A DNA stretch of 64,000 nt from Eurosta solidaginis (lineage: Eukaryota > Arthropoda > Insecta > Diptera > Tephritidae), in assembly GCF_040869045.1 (NCBI RefSeq), contig NW_027136969.1:124001-188000 (forward strand), written 5' to 3'. The position numbers and the translations under genes are program-made. Below are positions 50,701-64,000 of this stretch, one piece after another (the first letter of the stretch is position 1; each line of letters starts with the position of its first letter). The notes beneath the pieces are model-generated. The model was not told the DNA's origin, searched no databases, and was given only the letters and a program-made list of their open reading frames with translations.

Positions 50701-53700
50701 ACGTAAGTCGTTTTGTTCATCAAATTTAAGTAGATAACTCATCAGTTGTTTGCATCAGAGCGATAATTTTTGAGATAGTTATTAAAACTGTTTAAAGGTT
50801 GTCAAACGTTGTTTCTCGTTGTATATCCTTTAATTCTAGAGTTAAATTGATAAATAACGTGTACGAATTTGTTTAACGCATTTGTTTTGGTTACTCGACG
50901 TCTCCGTTCTCGTGTAGCCTACATATTGCGTTTTTTTTTAATTTGCTTACCGGGCTAAAGGTTAGCATGTTTAAAAGACGTAAGTCGTTGTTTTCATCAA
51001 ATTTAAGTAGATAACTCATCAGTTGTTTGCATCAGAGCGACAATTTTTGAGATAGTTATTAAAACTGTTTAAAGGTTGTCAAACGTTGTTTCTCGTTGTA
51101 TATCCTTTAATCCTAGAGTTAAATTGATAAATAACGTGTACGAATTTGCTTAACGCATTTGTTTAGGTTACTCGACGTCTCCGTTCTCGTGTAGCCTACA
51201 TATTGCGTTTTTTTTTTAATTTGCTTGCCGGGCTAAAGGTTAGCATGTTTAAAATACGTAAGTCGTTTTGTTCAACAAATTTAAGTAGATAACTCATCAG
51301 TTGTTTGCATCAGAGCGACAATTTTTGAGATAGTTATTAAAACTGTTTAAGGGTTGTCAAACGTTGTTTCTCGTTGTATATCCTTTAATTCTAGAGTTAA
51401 ATTGATAAATAACGTGTACGAATTTGTTTAACGCATTTGTTTTGGTTACTCGACGTCTCCGTTCTCGTGTAGCCTACATATTGCGTTTTTTTTTTAATTT
51501 GCTTACCGGGCTAAAAGTTAGCATGTTTAAAATAATTAAGTCGTTTTGTTCATCAAATTTAAGTAGATAACTCATCAGTTGTTTGCATCAGAGCGATAAT
51601 TTTTGAGATAGTTATTAAAACTGTTTAAAGGTTGTCAAACGTTGTTTCTCGTTGTATATCCTTTAATCCTAGAGTTAAATTGATAAATAACGTGTACGAA
51701 TTTGTTTAACGCATTTGTTTTGGTTACTCGACGTCTCCGTTCTCGTGTAGCCTACATATTGCGTTTTTTTTTTAATTTGCTTACCGGGCTAAAGGTTAGC
51801 ATGTTTAAAATACGTAAGTCGTTTTGTTCATCATATTTAAGTAGATAACTCATCAGTTGTTTGCATCAGAGCGATAATTTTTGAGATAGTTATTAAAACT
51901 GTTTAAAGGTTGTCAAACGTTGTTTCTCGTTGTATATCCTTTAATTCTAGAGTTAAATTGATAAATAACGTGTACGAATTTGTGTAATGCATTTGTTTTG
52001 GTTACTCGACGTCTCCGTTCTCGTGTAGCCTACATATTGGGTTTTTTTTTTAATTTGCTTACCGGGCTAAAGGTTAGCATGTTTAAAATACGTAAGTCGT
52101 TTTGTTCAACAAATTTAAGTAGATAACTCATCAGTTGTTTGCATCAGAGCTATAATTTTTGAGATAGTTATTAAAACTGTTTAAAGGTTGTCAAACGTTG
52201 TTTCTCATTGTATATCCTTTAATTCTAGAGTTAAATTGATAAATAACGTGTACGAATTTGTTTAACGCATTTGTTTTGGTTACTCGACGTCTCCGTTCTC
52301 GTGTAGCCTACATATTGCGTTTTTTTTTTAATTTGCTTACCGGGCTAAAGGTTAGCACGTTTAAAATACGTAAGTCGTTTTGTTCAACAAATTTAAGTAG
52401 ATAACTCATCAGTTGTTTGCATCAGAGCGATAATTTTTGAGATAGTTATTAAAACTGTTTAAAGGTTGTCAAACGTTGTTTCTCGTTGTATATCCTTTAA
52501 TTCTAGAGTTAAATTGATAAATAACGTGTACGAATTTGTTTAACGCATTTGTTTTGGTTACTCGACGTCTCCGTTCTCGTGTAGCCTACATATTGCGTTT
52601 TTTTTTTAATTTGCTTACCGGGCTAAAGGTTAGCATGTTTAAAATACGTAAGTCGTTTTGTTCATCATATTTAAGTAGATAACTCATCAGTTGTTTGCAT
52701 CAGAGCGATAATTTTTGAGATAGTTATTAAAACTGTTTAAAGGTTGTCAAACGTTGTTTCTCGTTGTATATCCTTTAATTCTAGAGTTAAATTGATAAAT
52801 AACGTGTACGAATTTGTTTAACGCATTTGTTGTGGTTACTCGACGTCTCCGTTCTCGTGTAGCCTACATATTGCGTTTTTTTTTAATTTGCTTACCGGGC
52901 TAAAGGTTAGCATGTTTAAAATACGTAAGTCGTTTTGTTCAACAAATTTAAGTAGATAACTCATCAGTTGTTTGCATCAGAGCGACAATTTTTGAGATAG
53001 TTATTAAAACTGTTTAAAGGTTGTCAAACGTTGTTTCTCGTTGTATATCCTTTAATTCTAGAGTTAAATTGATAAATAACGTGTACGAATTTGTTTAACG
53101 CATTTGTTTTGGTTACTCGACGTCTCCGTTCTCGTGAAGCCTACATATTGCGTTTTTTTTTTAATTTGCTTACCGGGCTAAAGGTTAGCATGTTTAAAAT
53201 ACGTAAGTCGTTTTGTTCATCAAATTTAAGTAGATAACTCATCAGTTGTTTGCATCAGAGCGATAATTTTTGAGATAGTTATTAAAACTGTTTAAAGGTT
53301 GTCAAACGTTGTTTCTCGTTGTATATCCTTTAATTCTAGAGTTAAATTGATAAATAACGTGTACGAATTTGTTTAACGCATTTGTTTTGGTTACTCGACG
53401 TCTCCGTTCTCGTGTAGCCTACATATTGCGTTTTTTTTTTTAATTTGCTTACCGGGCTAAAGGTTAGCATGTTTAAAATACGTAAGTCGTTTTGTTCATC
53501 AAATTTAAGTAGACAACTCATCAGTTGTTTGCATCAGAGCGATAATTTTTGAGATAGTTATTAAAACTGTTTAAAGGTTGTCAAGCGTTGTTTCTCGTTG
53601 TATATCCTTTAATTCTAGAGTTAAATTGATAAATAACGTGTACGAATTTGTTTAACGCATTTGTTTTGGTTACTCGACGTCTCCGTTCTCGTGTAGCCTA

Positions 53701-55399
53701 CATATTGCGTTTTTTTTTTAATTTGCTTACCGGGCTAAAGGTTAGCATGTTTAAAAGACGTAAGTCGTTGTTTTCATCAAATTTAAGTAGATAACTCATC
53801 AGTTGTTTGCATCAGAGCGACAATTTTTGAGATAGTTATTAAAACTGTTTAAAGGTTGTCAAACGTTGTTTCTCGTTGTATATCCTTTAATCCTAGAGTT
53901 AAATTGATAAATAACGTGTACGAATTTGTTTAACGCATTTGTTTTGGTTACTCGACGTCTCCGTTCTCGTGTAGCCTACATATTGCGTTTTTTTTTTAAT
54001 TTGCTTACCGGGCTAAAGGTTAGCATGTTTAAAATACGTAAGTCGTTTTGTTCAACAAATTTAAGTAGATAACTCATCAGTTGTTTGCATCAGAGCGACA
54101 ATTTTTGAGATAGTTATTAAAACTGTTTAAGGGTTGTCAAACGTTGTTTCTCGTTGTATATCCTTTAATTCTAGAGTTAAATTGATAAATAACGTGTACG
54201 AATTTGTTTAACGCATTTGTTTTGGTTACTCGACGTCTCCGTTCTCGTGTAGCCTACATATTGCGTTTTTTTTTAATTTGCTTACCGGGCTAAAGGTTAG
54301 CATGTTTAAAATACGTAAGTCGTTTTGTTCATCAAATTTAAGTAGATAACTCATCAGTTGTTTGCATCAGAGCGATAATTTTTGAGATAGTTATTAAAAC
54401 TGTTTAAAGGTTGTCAAACGTTGTTTCTCGTTGTATATCCTTTAATCCTAGAGTTAAATTGATAAATAACGTGTACGAATTTGTTTAACGCATTTGTTTT
54501 GGTTACTCGACGTCTCCGTTCTCGTGTAGCCTACATATTGCGTTTTTTTTTTAATTTGCTTACCGGGCTAAAGGTTAGCATGTTTAAAATACGTAAGTCG
54601 TTTTGTTCATCAAATTTAAGTAGATAACTCATCAGTTGTTTGCATCAGAGCGATAATTTTTGAGATAGTTATTAAAACTGTTTAAAGGTTGTCAAACGTT
54701 GTTTCTCGTTGTATATCCTTTAATTCTAGAGTTAAATTGATAAATAATGTGTACGAATTTGTTTAACGCATTTGTTTTGGTTACTCGACGTCTCCGTTCT
54801 CGTGTAGCCTACATATTGCATTTTTTTTTAATTTGCTTACCGGGCTAAAGGTTAGCATGTTTAAAATACGTAAGTCGTTTTGTTCATCAAATTTAAGTAG
54901 ATAACTCATCAGTTGTTTGCATCAGAGCGACAATTTTTGAGATAGTTATTAAAACTGTTTAAAGGTTGTCAAACGTTGTTTCTCGTTGTATATCCTTTAA
55001 TCCTAGAGTTAAATTGATAAATAACGTGTACGAATTTGTTTAACGCATTTGTTTTGGTTACTCGACGTCTCCGTTCTCGTGTAGCCTACATATTGCGTTT
55101 TTTTTTAATTTGCTTACCGGGCTAAAGGTTAGCATGTTTAAAATACGTAAGTCGTTTTGTTCATCAAATTTAAGTAGATAACTCATCAGTTGTTTGCATC
55201 AGAGCGACAATTTTTGAGATAGTTATTAAAACTGTTTAAAGATTGTTAAACGTTGTTTCTCGTTGTATATCCTTTAATCCTAGAGTTAAATTGATAAATA
55301 ACGTGTACGAATTTGTTTAACGCATTTGTTTTGGTTACTCGACGTCTCCGTTCTCGTGTAGCCTACATATTGCGTTTTTTTTTAATTTGCTTACCGGGC

Positions 55400-58300
55400 T
55401 AAAGGTTAGCATGTTTAAAATACGTAAGTCGTTTTGTTCATCAAATTTAAGTAGATAACTCATCAGTAGTTTGCATCAGAGCGATAATTTTTGAGATAGT
55501 TATTAAAACTGTTTAAAGGTTGTCAAACTTTGTTTCTCGTTGTATATCCTATAATTCTAGAGTTAAATTGATAAATAACGTGTACGAATTTGTTTAACGC
55601 ATTTGTTTTGGTTACTCGACGTCTCCGTTCTCGTGTAGCCTACATATTGCGTTTTTTTTTAAATTTGCTTACCGGGCTAAAGGTTAGCATGTTTGAAATA
55701 CGTAAGTCGTTTTGTTCATCAAATTTAAGTAGATAACTCATCAGTTGTTTGCATCAGAGCGACAATTTTTGAGATAGTTATTAAAACTGTTTAAAGGTTG
55801 TCAAACGTTGTTTCTCGTTGTATATCCTTTAATCCTAGAGTTAAATTGATAAATAACGTGTACGAATTTGTTTAACGCATTTGTTTTGGTTACTCGACGT
55901 CTCCGTTCTCGTGTAGCCTACATATTGCGTTTTTTTTTTTTTAATTTGCTTACCGGGCTAAAGGTTAGCATGTTTAAAATACGTAAGTCGTTTTGTTCAA
56001 CAAATTTAAGTAGATAACTCATCAGTTGTTTGCATCAGAGCGACAATTTTTGAGATAGTTATTAAAACTGTTTAAAGGTTGTCAAACGTTGTTTCTCGTT
56101 GTATATCTTTTAATTCTAGAGTTAAATTGATAAATAACGTGTACGAATTTGTTTAACGCATTTGTTTTGGTTACTCGACGTCTCCGTTCTCGTGTAGCCT
56201 ACATATTGCGTTTTTTTTTAATTTGCTTACCGGGCTAAAAGTTAGCATGTTTAAAATACGTAAGTCGTTTTGTTCATCAAATTTAAGTAGATAACTCATC
56301 AGTTGTTTGCATCAGAGCGATAATTTTTGAGATAGTTATTAAAACTGTTTAAAGGTTGTCAAACGTTGTTTCTCGTTGTATATCCTTTAATTCTAGAGTT
56401 AAATTGATAAATAACGTGTACGAATTTGTTTAACGCATTTGTTTTGGTTACTCGACGTCTCCGTTCTCGTGTAGCCTACATATTGCGTTTTTTTTTTAAT
56501 TTGCTTACCGGGCTAAAGGTTAGCATGCTTAAAATACGTAAGTCGTTTTGTTCATCAAATTTAAGTAGATAACTCATCAGTAGTTTGCATCAGAGCGATA
56601 ATTTTTGAGATAGTTATTAAAACTGTTTAAAGGTTGTCAAACGTTGTTTCTCGTTGTATATCCTTTAATTCTAGAGTTAAATTGATAAATAACGTGTACG
56701 AATTTGTTTAACGCATTTGTTTTGGTTACTCGACGTCTCCGCTCTCGTGTAGCCTACATATTGCGTTTTTTTTTAATTTGCTTACCGGGCTAAAGGTTAG
56801 CATGTTTAAAATACGTAAGTCGTTTTGTTCATCAAATTTAAGTAGATAACTCATCAGTTGTTTGCATCAGAGCGATAATTTTTGAGATAGTTATTAAAAC
56901 TGTTTAAAGGTTGTCAAACGTTGTTTCTCGTTGTATATCCTTTAATTCTAGAGTTAAATTGATAAATAACGTGTACGAATTTGTTTAACGCATTTGTTTT
57001 GGTTACTCGACGTCTCCGTTCTCGTGTAGCCTACATATTGCGTTTTTTTTTAATTTGCTTACCGGGCTAAAGGTTAGCATGTTTAAAATACGTAAGTCGT
57101 TTTGTTCATCATATTTAAGTAGATAACTCATCAGTTGTTTGCATCAGAGCGATAATTTTTGAGATAGTTATTAAAACTGTTTAAAGGTTGTCAAACGTTG
57201 TTTCTCGTTGTATATCCTTTAATTCTAGAGTTAAATTGATAAATAACGTGTACGAATTTGTTTAACGCATTTGTTTTGGTTACTCGACGTCTCCGTTCTC
57301 GTGTAGCCTACATATTGCGTTTTTTTTTAATTTGCTTACCGGGCTAAAGGTTAGCATGTTTAAAATACGTAAGTCGTTTTGTTCATCAAATTTAAGTAGA
57401 TAACTCATCAGTTGTTTGCATCAGAGCGATAATTTTTGAGATAGTTATTAAAACTGTTTAAAGGTTGTCAAACGTTGTTTCTCGTTGTATATCCTTTAAT
57501 TCTAGAGTTAAATTGATAAATAACGTGTACGAATTTGTTTAACGCATTTGTTTTGGTTACTCGACGTCTCCGTTCTCGTGTAGCCTACATATTGCGTTTT
57601 TTTTTTAATTTGCTTACCGGGCTAAAGGTTAGCATGTTTAAAATACGTAAGTCGTTTTGTTCATCAAATTTAAGTAGATAACTCATCAGTTGTTTGCATC
57701 AGAGCGATAATTTTTGAGATAGTTATTAAAACTGTTTAAAGGTTGTCAAACGTTGTTTCTCGTTGTATATCCTTTAATTCTAGAGTTAAATTGATAAATA
57801 ACGTGTACGAATTTGTTTAACGCATTTGTTTTGGTTACTCGACGTCTCCGTTCTCGTGTAGCCTACATATTGCGTTTTTTTTTTAATTTGCTTACCGCGC
57901 TAAAGGTTAGCATGTTTAAAATACGTAAGTCGTTTTGTTCATCAAATTTAAGTAGATAACTCATCAGTTGTTTGCATCAGAGCGACAATTTTTGAGATAG
58001 TTATTAAAACTGTTTAAAGGTTGTCAAACGTTGTTTCTCGTTGTATATCCTTTAATCCTAGAGTTAAATTGATAAATAACGTGTACGAATTTGTTTAACG
58101 CATTTGTTTTGGTTACTCGACGTCTCCGTTCTCGTGTAGCCTACATATTGCGTTTTTTTTTTAATTTGCTTACCGGGCTAAAGGTTAGCATGTTTAAAAT
58201 ACGTAAGTCGTTTTGTTCATCAAATTTAAGTAGATAACTCATCAGTTGTTTGCATCAGAGCGACAATTTTTGAGATAGTTATTAAAACTTTTTAAAGGTT

Positions 58301-61300
58301 GTTAAACGTTGTTTCTCGTTGTATATCCTTTAATCCTAGAGTTAAATTGATAGATAACGTGTACGAATTTGTTTAACGCATTTGTTTTGGTTACTCGACG
58401 TCTCCGTTCTCGTGTAGCCTACATATTGCGTTTTTTTTTAATTTGCTTACCGGGCTAAAGGTTAGCATGTTTAAAATACGTAAGTCGTTTTGTTCATCAA
58501 ATTTAAGTAGATAACTCATCAGTAGTTTGCATCAGAGCGATAATTTTTGAGATAGTTATTAAAACTGTTTAAAGGTTGTCAAACGTTGTTTCTCGTTGTA
58601 TATCCTATAATTCTAGAGTTAAATTGATAAATAACGTGTACGAATTTGTTTAACGCATTTGTTTTGGTTACTCGACGTCTCCGTTCTCGTGTAGCCTACA
58701 TATTGCGTTTTTTTTTTTAATTTGCTTACCGGGCTAAAGGTTAGCATGTTTAAAGTACCTAAGTCGTTTTGTTCATCAAATTTAAGTAGATAACTCATCA
58801 GTTGTTTGCATCAGAGCGACAATTTTTGAGATAGTTATTAAAACTGTTTAAAGGTTGTCAAACGTTGTTTCTCGTTGTATATCCTTTAATCCTAGAGTTA
58901 AATTGATAAATAACGTGTACGAATTTGTTTAACGCATTTGTTTTGGTTACTCGACGTCTCCGTTCTCGTGTAGCCTACATATTGCGTTTTTTTTTTTTTA
59001 ATTTGCTTACCGGGCTAAAGGTTAGCATGTTTAAAATACGTAAGTCGTTTTGTTCAACAAATTTAAGTAGATAACTCATCAGTTGTTTGCATCAGAGCGA
59101 CAATTTTTGAGATAGTTATTAAAACTGTTTAAAGGTTGTCAAACGTTGTTTCTCGTTGTATATCTTTTAATTCTAGAGTTAAATTGATAAATAACGTGTA
59201 CGAATTTGTTTAACGCATTTGTTTTGGTTACTCGACGTCTCCGTTCTCGTGTAGCCTACATATTGCGTTTTTTTTTTAATTTGCTTACCGGGCTAAAGGT
59301 TAGCATGTTTAAAATACGTAAGTCGTTTTGTTCATCAAATTTAAGTAGATAACTCATCAGTTGTTTGCATCAGAGCGATAATTTTTGAGATAGTTATTAA
59401 AACTGTTTAAAGGTTGTCAAACGTTGTTTCTCGTTGTATATCCTTTAATTCTAGAGTTAAATTGATAAATAACGTGTACGAATTTGTTTAACGCATTTGT
59501 TTTGGTTACTCGACGTCTCCGTTCTCGTGTAGCCTACATATTGCGTTTTTTTTTTAATTTGCTTACCGGGCTAAAGGTTAGCATGCTTAAAATACGTAAG
59601 TCGTTTTGTTCATCAAATTTAAGTAGATAACTCATCAGTTGTTTGCATCAGAGCGATAATTTTTGAGATAGTTATTAAAACTGTTTAAAGGTTGTCAAAC
59701 GTTGTTTCTCGTTGTATATCCTTTAATCCTAGAGTTAAATTGATAAATAACGTGTACGAATTTGTTTAACGCATTTGTTTTGGTTACTCGACGTCTCCGT
59801 TCTTGTGTAGCCTACATATTGCGTTTTTTTTTTAATTTGCTTACCGGGCTAAAGGTTAGCATGTTTAAAATACGTAAGTCGTTTTGTTCATCAAATTTAA
59901 GTAGATAACTCATCAGTTGTTTGCATCAGAGCGATAATTTTTGAGATAGTTATTAAAACTGTTTAAAGGTTGTCAAACGTTGTTTCTCGTTGTATATCCT
60001 TTAATTCTAGAGTTAAATTGATAAATAACGTGTACGAATTTGTTTAACGCATTTGTTTTGGTTACTCGACGTCTCCGTTCTCGTGTAGCCTACATATTGC
60101 GTTTTTTTTTTAATTTGCTTACCGGGCTAAAGGTTAGCATGTTTAAAATACGTAAGTCGTTTTGTTCATCAAATTTAAGTAGATAACTCATCAGTTGTTT
60201 GCATCAGAGCGACAATTTTTGAGATAGTTATTAAAACTGTTTAAAGGTTGTCAAACGTTGTTTCTCGTTGTATATCCTTTAATCCTAGAGTTAAATTGAT
60301 AAATAACGTGTACGAATTTGTTTAACGCATTTGTTTTGGTTACTCGACGTCTCCGTTCTCGTGTAGCCTACATATTGCGTTTTTTTTAAATTTGATTACC
60401 GGGCTAAAGGTTAGCATGTTTAAAATACGTAAGTCGTTTTGTTCATCAAATTTAAGTAGATAACTCATCAGTTGTTTGCATCAGAGCGACAATTTTTGAG
60501 ATAGTTATTAAAACTGTTTAAAGGTTGTTAAACGTTGTTTCTCGTTGTATATCCTTTAATCCTAGAGTTAAATTGATAAATAACGTGTACGAATTTGTTT
60601 AGCGCATTTGTTTTGGTTACTCGACGTCTCCGTTCTCGTGTAGCCTACATATTGCGTTTTTTTTTAATTTGCTTACCGGGCTAAAGGTTAGCATGTTTAA
60701 AATACGTAAGTCGTTTTGTTCATCAAATTTAAGTAGATAACTCATCAGTAGTTTGCATCAGAGCGATAATTTTTGAGATAGTTATTAAAACTGTTTAAAG
60801 GTTGTCAAACGTTGTTTCTCGTTGTATATCCTATAATTCTAGAGTTAAATTGATAAATAACGTGTACGAATTTGTTTAACGCATTTGTTTTGGTTACTCG
60901 ACGTCTCCGTTCTCGTGTAGCCTACATATTGCGTTTTTTTTTTTAATTTGCATACCGGGCTAAAGGTTAGCATGTTTAAAATACGTAAGTCGTTTTGTTC
61001 ATCAAATTTAAGTAGATAACTCATCAGTTGTTTGCATCAGAGCGACAATTTTTGAGATAGTTATTAAAACTGTTTAAAGGTTGTCAAACGTTGTTTCTCG
61101 TTGTATATCCTTTAATCCTAGAGTTAAATTGATAAATAACGTGTACGAATTTGTTTAACGCATTTGTTTTGGTTACTCGACGTCTCCGTTCTCGTGTAGC
61201 CTACATATTGCGTTTTTTTTTTTTTAATTTGCTTACCGGGCTAAAGGTTAGCATGTTTAAAATACGTAAGTCGTTTTGTTCAACAAATTTAAGTAGATAA

Positions 61301-61450
61301 CTCATCAGTTGTTTGCATCAGAGCGACAATTTTTGAGATAGTTATTAAAACTGTTTAAAGGTTGTCAAACGTTGTTTCTCGTTGTATATCTTTTAATTCT
61401 AGAGTTAAATTGATAAATAACGTGTACGAATTTGTTTAACGCATTTGTTT
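55400..61450. repeat. Recurring satellite block near the window end
   Basis: CAGTAGTTTGCATC (55467, 58523, 60749), TATCCTATAATTC and TATCTTTTAATTC (56107, 59165, 61392) recur together at offsets of about 3057 and 2226 bp, that is 11 and 8 monomers. This indicates a partly homogenised higher-order block in which the number of intervening monomers changed between copies. Confidence 0.7.
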
Positions 61451-64000
61451 TGGTTACTCGACGTCTCCGTTCTCGTGTAGCCTACATATTGCGTTTTTTT
61501 TTTAATTTGCTTACCGGGCTAAAGGTTAGCATGTTTAAAATACGTAAGTCGTTTTGTTCATCAAATTTAAGTAGATAACTCATCAGTTGTTTGCATCAGA
61601 GCGATAATTTTTGAGATAGTTATTAAAACTGTTTAAAGGTTGTCAAACGTTGTTTCTCGTTGTATATCCTTTAATTCTAGAGTTAAATTGATAAATAACG
61701 TGTACGAATTTGTTTAACGCATTTGTTTTGGTTACTCGACGTCTCCGTTCTCGTGTAGCCTACATATTGCGTTTTTTTTTTAATTTGCTTACCGGGCTAA
61801 AGGTTAGCATGCTTAAAATACGTAAGTCGTTTTGTTCATCAAATTTAAGTAGATAACTCATCAGTTGTTTGCATCAGAGCGATAATTTTTGAGATAGTTA
61901 TTAAAACTGTTTAAAGGTTGTCAAACGTTGTTTCTCGTTGTATATCCTTTAATTCTAGAGTTAAATTGATAAATAACGTGTACGAATTTGTTTAACGCAT
62001 TTGTTTTGGTTACTCGACGTCTCCGCTCTCGTGTAGCCTACATATTGCGTTTTTTTTTTAATTTGCTTACCGGGCTAAAGGTTAGCATGTTTAAAATACG
62101 TAAGTCGTTTTGTTCATCAAATTTAAGTAGATAACTCATCAGTTGTTTGCATCAGAGCGATAATTTTTGAGATAGTTATTAAAACTGTTTAAAGGTTGTC
62201 AAACGTTGTTTCTCGTTGTATATCCTTTAATTCTAGAGTTAAATTGATAAATAACGTGTACGAATTTGTTTAACGCATTTGTTTTGGTTACTCGACGTCT
62301 CCGTTCTCGTGTAGCCTACATATTGCGTTTTTTTTTAATTTGCTTACCGGGCTAAAGGTTAGCATGTTTAAAATACGTAAGTCGTTTTGTTCATCATATT
62401 TAAGTAGATAACTCATCAGTTGTTTGCATCAGAGCGATAATTTTTGAGATAGTTATTAAAACTGTTTAAAGGTTGTCAAACGTTGTTTCTCGTTGTATAT
62501 CCTTTAATTCTAGAGTTAAATTGATAAATAACGTGTACGAATTTGTTTAACGCATTTGTTTTGGTTACTCGACGTCTCCGTTCTCGTGTAGCCTACATAT
62601 TGCGTTTTTTTTTTTAATTTGCTTACCGGGCTAAAGGTTAGCATGTTTAAAATACGTAAGTCGTTTTGTTCATCAAATTTAAGTAGATAACTCATCAGTT
62701 GTTTGCATCAGAGCGATAATTTTTGAGATAGTTATTAAAACTGTTTAAAGGTTGTCAAACGTTGTTTCTCGTTGTATATCCTTTAATTCTAGAGTTAAAT
62801 TGATAAATAACGTGTACGAATTTGTTTAACGCATTTGCTTTGGTTACTCGACGTCTCCGTTCTCGTGTAGCCTACATATTGCGTTTTTTTTTAAATTTGC
62901 TTACCGGGCTAAAGGTTAGCATGTTTAAAATACGTAAGTCGTTTTGTTCATCAAATTTAAGTAGATAACTCATCAGTTGTTTGCATCAGAGCGATAATTT
63001 TTGAGATAGTTATTAAAACTGTTTAAAGGTTGTCAAACGTTGTTTCTCGTTGTATATCCTTTAATTCTAGAGTTAAATTGTTAAATAGCGTGTACGAATT
63101 TGTTTAACGCATTTGTTTTGGTTACTCGACGTCTCCGTTCTCGTGTAGCCTACATATTGCGTTTTTTTTTAATTTGCTTACCGGGCTAAAGGTTAGCATG
63201 TTTAAAATACGTAAGTCGTTTTGTTCATCAAATTTAAGTAGATAACTCATCAGTTGTTTGCATCAGAGCGATAATTTTTGAGATAGTTATTAAAACTGTT
63301 TAAAGGTTGTCAAACGTTGTTTCTCGTTGTATATCCTTTAATTCTAGAGTTAAATTGATAAATAACGTGTACGAATTTGTTTAACGCATTTGTTTTGGTT
63401 ACTCGACGTCTCCGTTCTCGTGTAGCCTACATATTGCGTTTTTTTTAATTTGCTTACCGGGCTAAAGGTTAGCATGTTTAAAATACGTAAGTCGTTTTGT
63501 TCATCATATTTAAGTAGATAACTCATCAGTTGTTTGCATCAGAGCGATAATTTTTGAGATAGTTATTAAAACTGTTTAAAGGTTGTCAAACGTTGTTTCT
63601 CGTTGTATATCCTTTAATTCTAGAGTTAAATTGATAAATAACGTGTACGAATTTGTTTAACGCATTTGTTTTGGTTACTCGACGTCTCCGCTCTCGTGTA
63701 GCCTACATATTGCGTTTTTTTTTTTAATTTGCTTACCGGGCTAAAGGTTAGCATGTTTAAAATACGTAAGTCGTTTTGTTCATCAAATTTAAGTAGATAA
63801 CTCATCAGTTGTTTGCATCAGAGCGATAATTTTTGAGATAGTTATTAAAACTGTTTAAAGGTTGTCAAACGTTGTTTCTCGTTGTATATCCTTTAATTCT
63901 AGAGTTAAATTGATAAATAACGTGTACGAATTTGTTTAACGCATTTGTTTTGGTTACTCGACGTCTCCGTTCTCGTGTAGCCTACATATTGCGTTTTTTT

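Larger units (their letters stand above)
29228..64000. repeat. 278-bp satellite DNA array, right block
   Basis: Continuation of the same satellite, in the same orientation, on the other side of the retrotransposon. About 125 monomers by length, running off the window end. The first monomer resumes exactly where the left block stopped (CCTAC then ATATTG), so the retrotransposon interrupted one continuous array. Variants enriched here include AATCCTAGAG in place of AATTCTAGAG (mainly beyond 49 kb), AAAAGACGTAAGTCGTTG (39.8-40.4, 49.0, 51.0 and 53.8 kb), and GAAGCC in place of GTAGCC (39.2, 48.4, 50.6 and 53.1 kb). The recurrence of such marker monomers at fixed offsets shows higher-order blocks. 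No gene, RNA or second mobile element was seen anywhere in this block. Confidence 0.97.

Noticed and set aside
1..64000. CRISPR array
   Set aside because: The repeats are ~278 bp, contiguous and without unique spacers, and no cas gene is present; the retroelement is of animal type.

Overview
The window is almost entirely one tandem satellite. A head-to-tail array of a ~278 bp, AT-rich monomer (about 32% G+C) fills 1-20621 and resumes at 29228-64000, roughly 74 and 125 copies by length. It is broken only by one full-length LTR retrotransposon of the BEL/Pao superfamily (20622-29227, coding on the minus strand), flanked by a 5-bp target duplication CCTAC. There is no host gene, rRNA, tRNA or CRISPR. 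BEL/Pao elements occur only in animals, and the satellite is CpG-rich rather than CpG-depleted (14 CpG per monomer against about 7 expected). Both fit an animal with little germline CpG methylation, such as a dipteran or other insect, and a heterochromatic (centromeric or pericentromeric) location. The species cannot be named from the sequence.

Left array (1-20621): monomers differ by scattered substitutions and by poly-T length. Larger structure is visible: a 5532-bp near-identical tandem duplication (about 8463-19457), a shorter 2777-bp shift (6.85 kb to 9.63 kb), an 86-bp truncated monomer at 5278-5363, and monomers with small internal deletions that are carried through the duplication.

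Retrotransposon (20622-29227, minus): in its own reading direction it runs 5' LTR (28225-29227), primer-binding site, 525-bp leader, a single intact 1782-residue Gag-Pol ORF (zinc knuckles, protease, reverse transcriptase, RNase H, integrase), a 120-bp spacer, a second intact ORF of 204 residues in the position where retroviruses carry env, and the 3' LTR (20622-21595). The second ORF is not an envelope. It encodes three zinc knuckles whose inter-knuckle spacing matches that of the element's own Gag, followed by an Arg-rich tail. A consensus splice donor lies in the 5' LTR, and pyrimidine-tract acceptors abut the ATG of both ORFs. This suggests, as inference, alternatively spliced mRNAs for Gag-Pol and for the second ORF, with unspliced RNA kept as genome.

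Right array (29228-64000): the same satellite with clearer higher-order structure. A 7-monomer (about 1948 bp) block occurs in tandem at 29.2-33.1 kb and again at 41.1-45.0 kb, inside a ~11.96 kb-shifted duplication. A block at 33.3-35.7 kb recurs at 36.1-38.4 and 45.3-47.7 kb, and another pattern repeats near 55.4, 58.5 and 60.7 kb. The stretch from about 28.2 to 30.3 kb carries an excess of one-base indels compared with its sister copies, which looks like residual assembly error.
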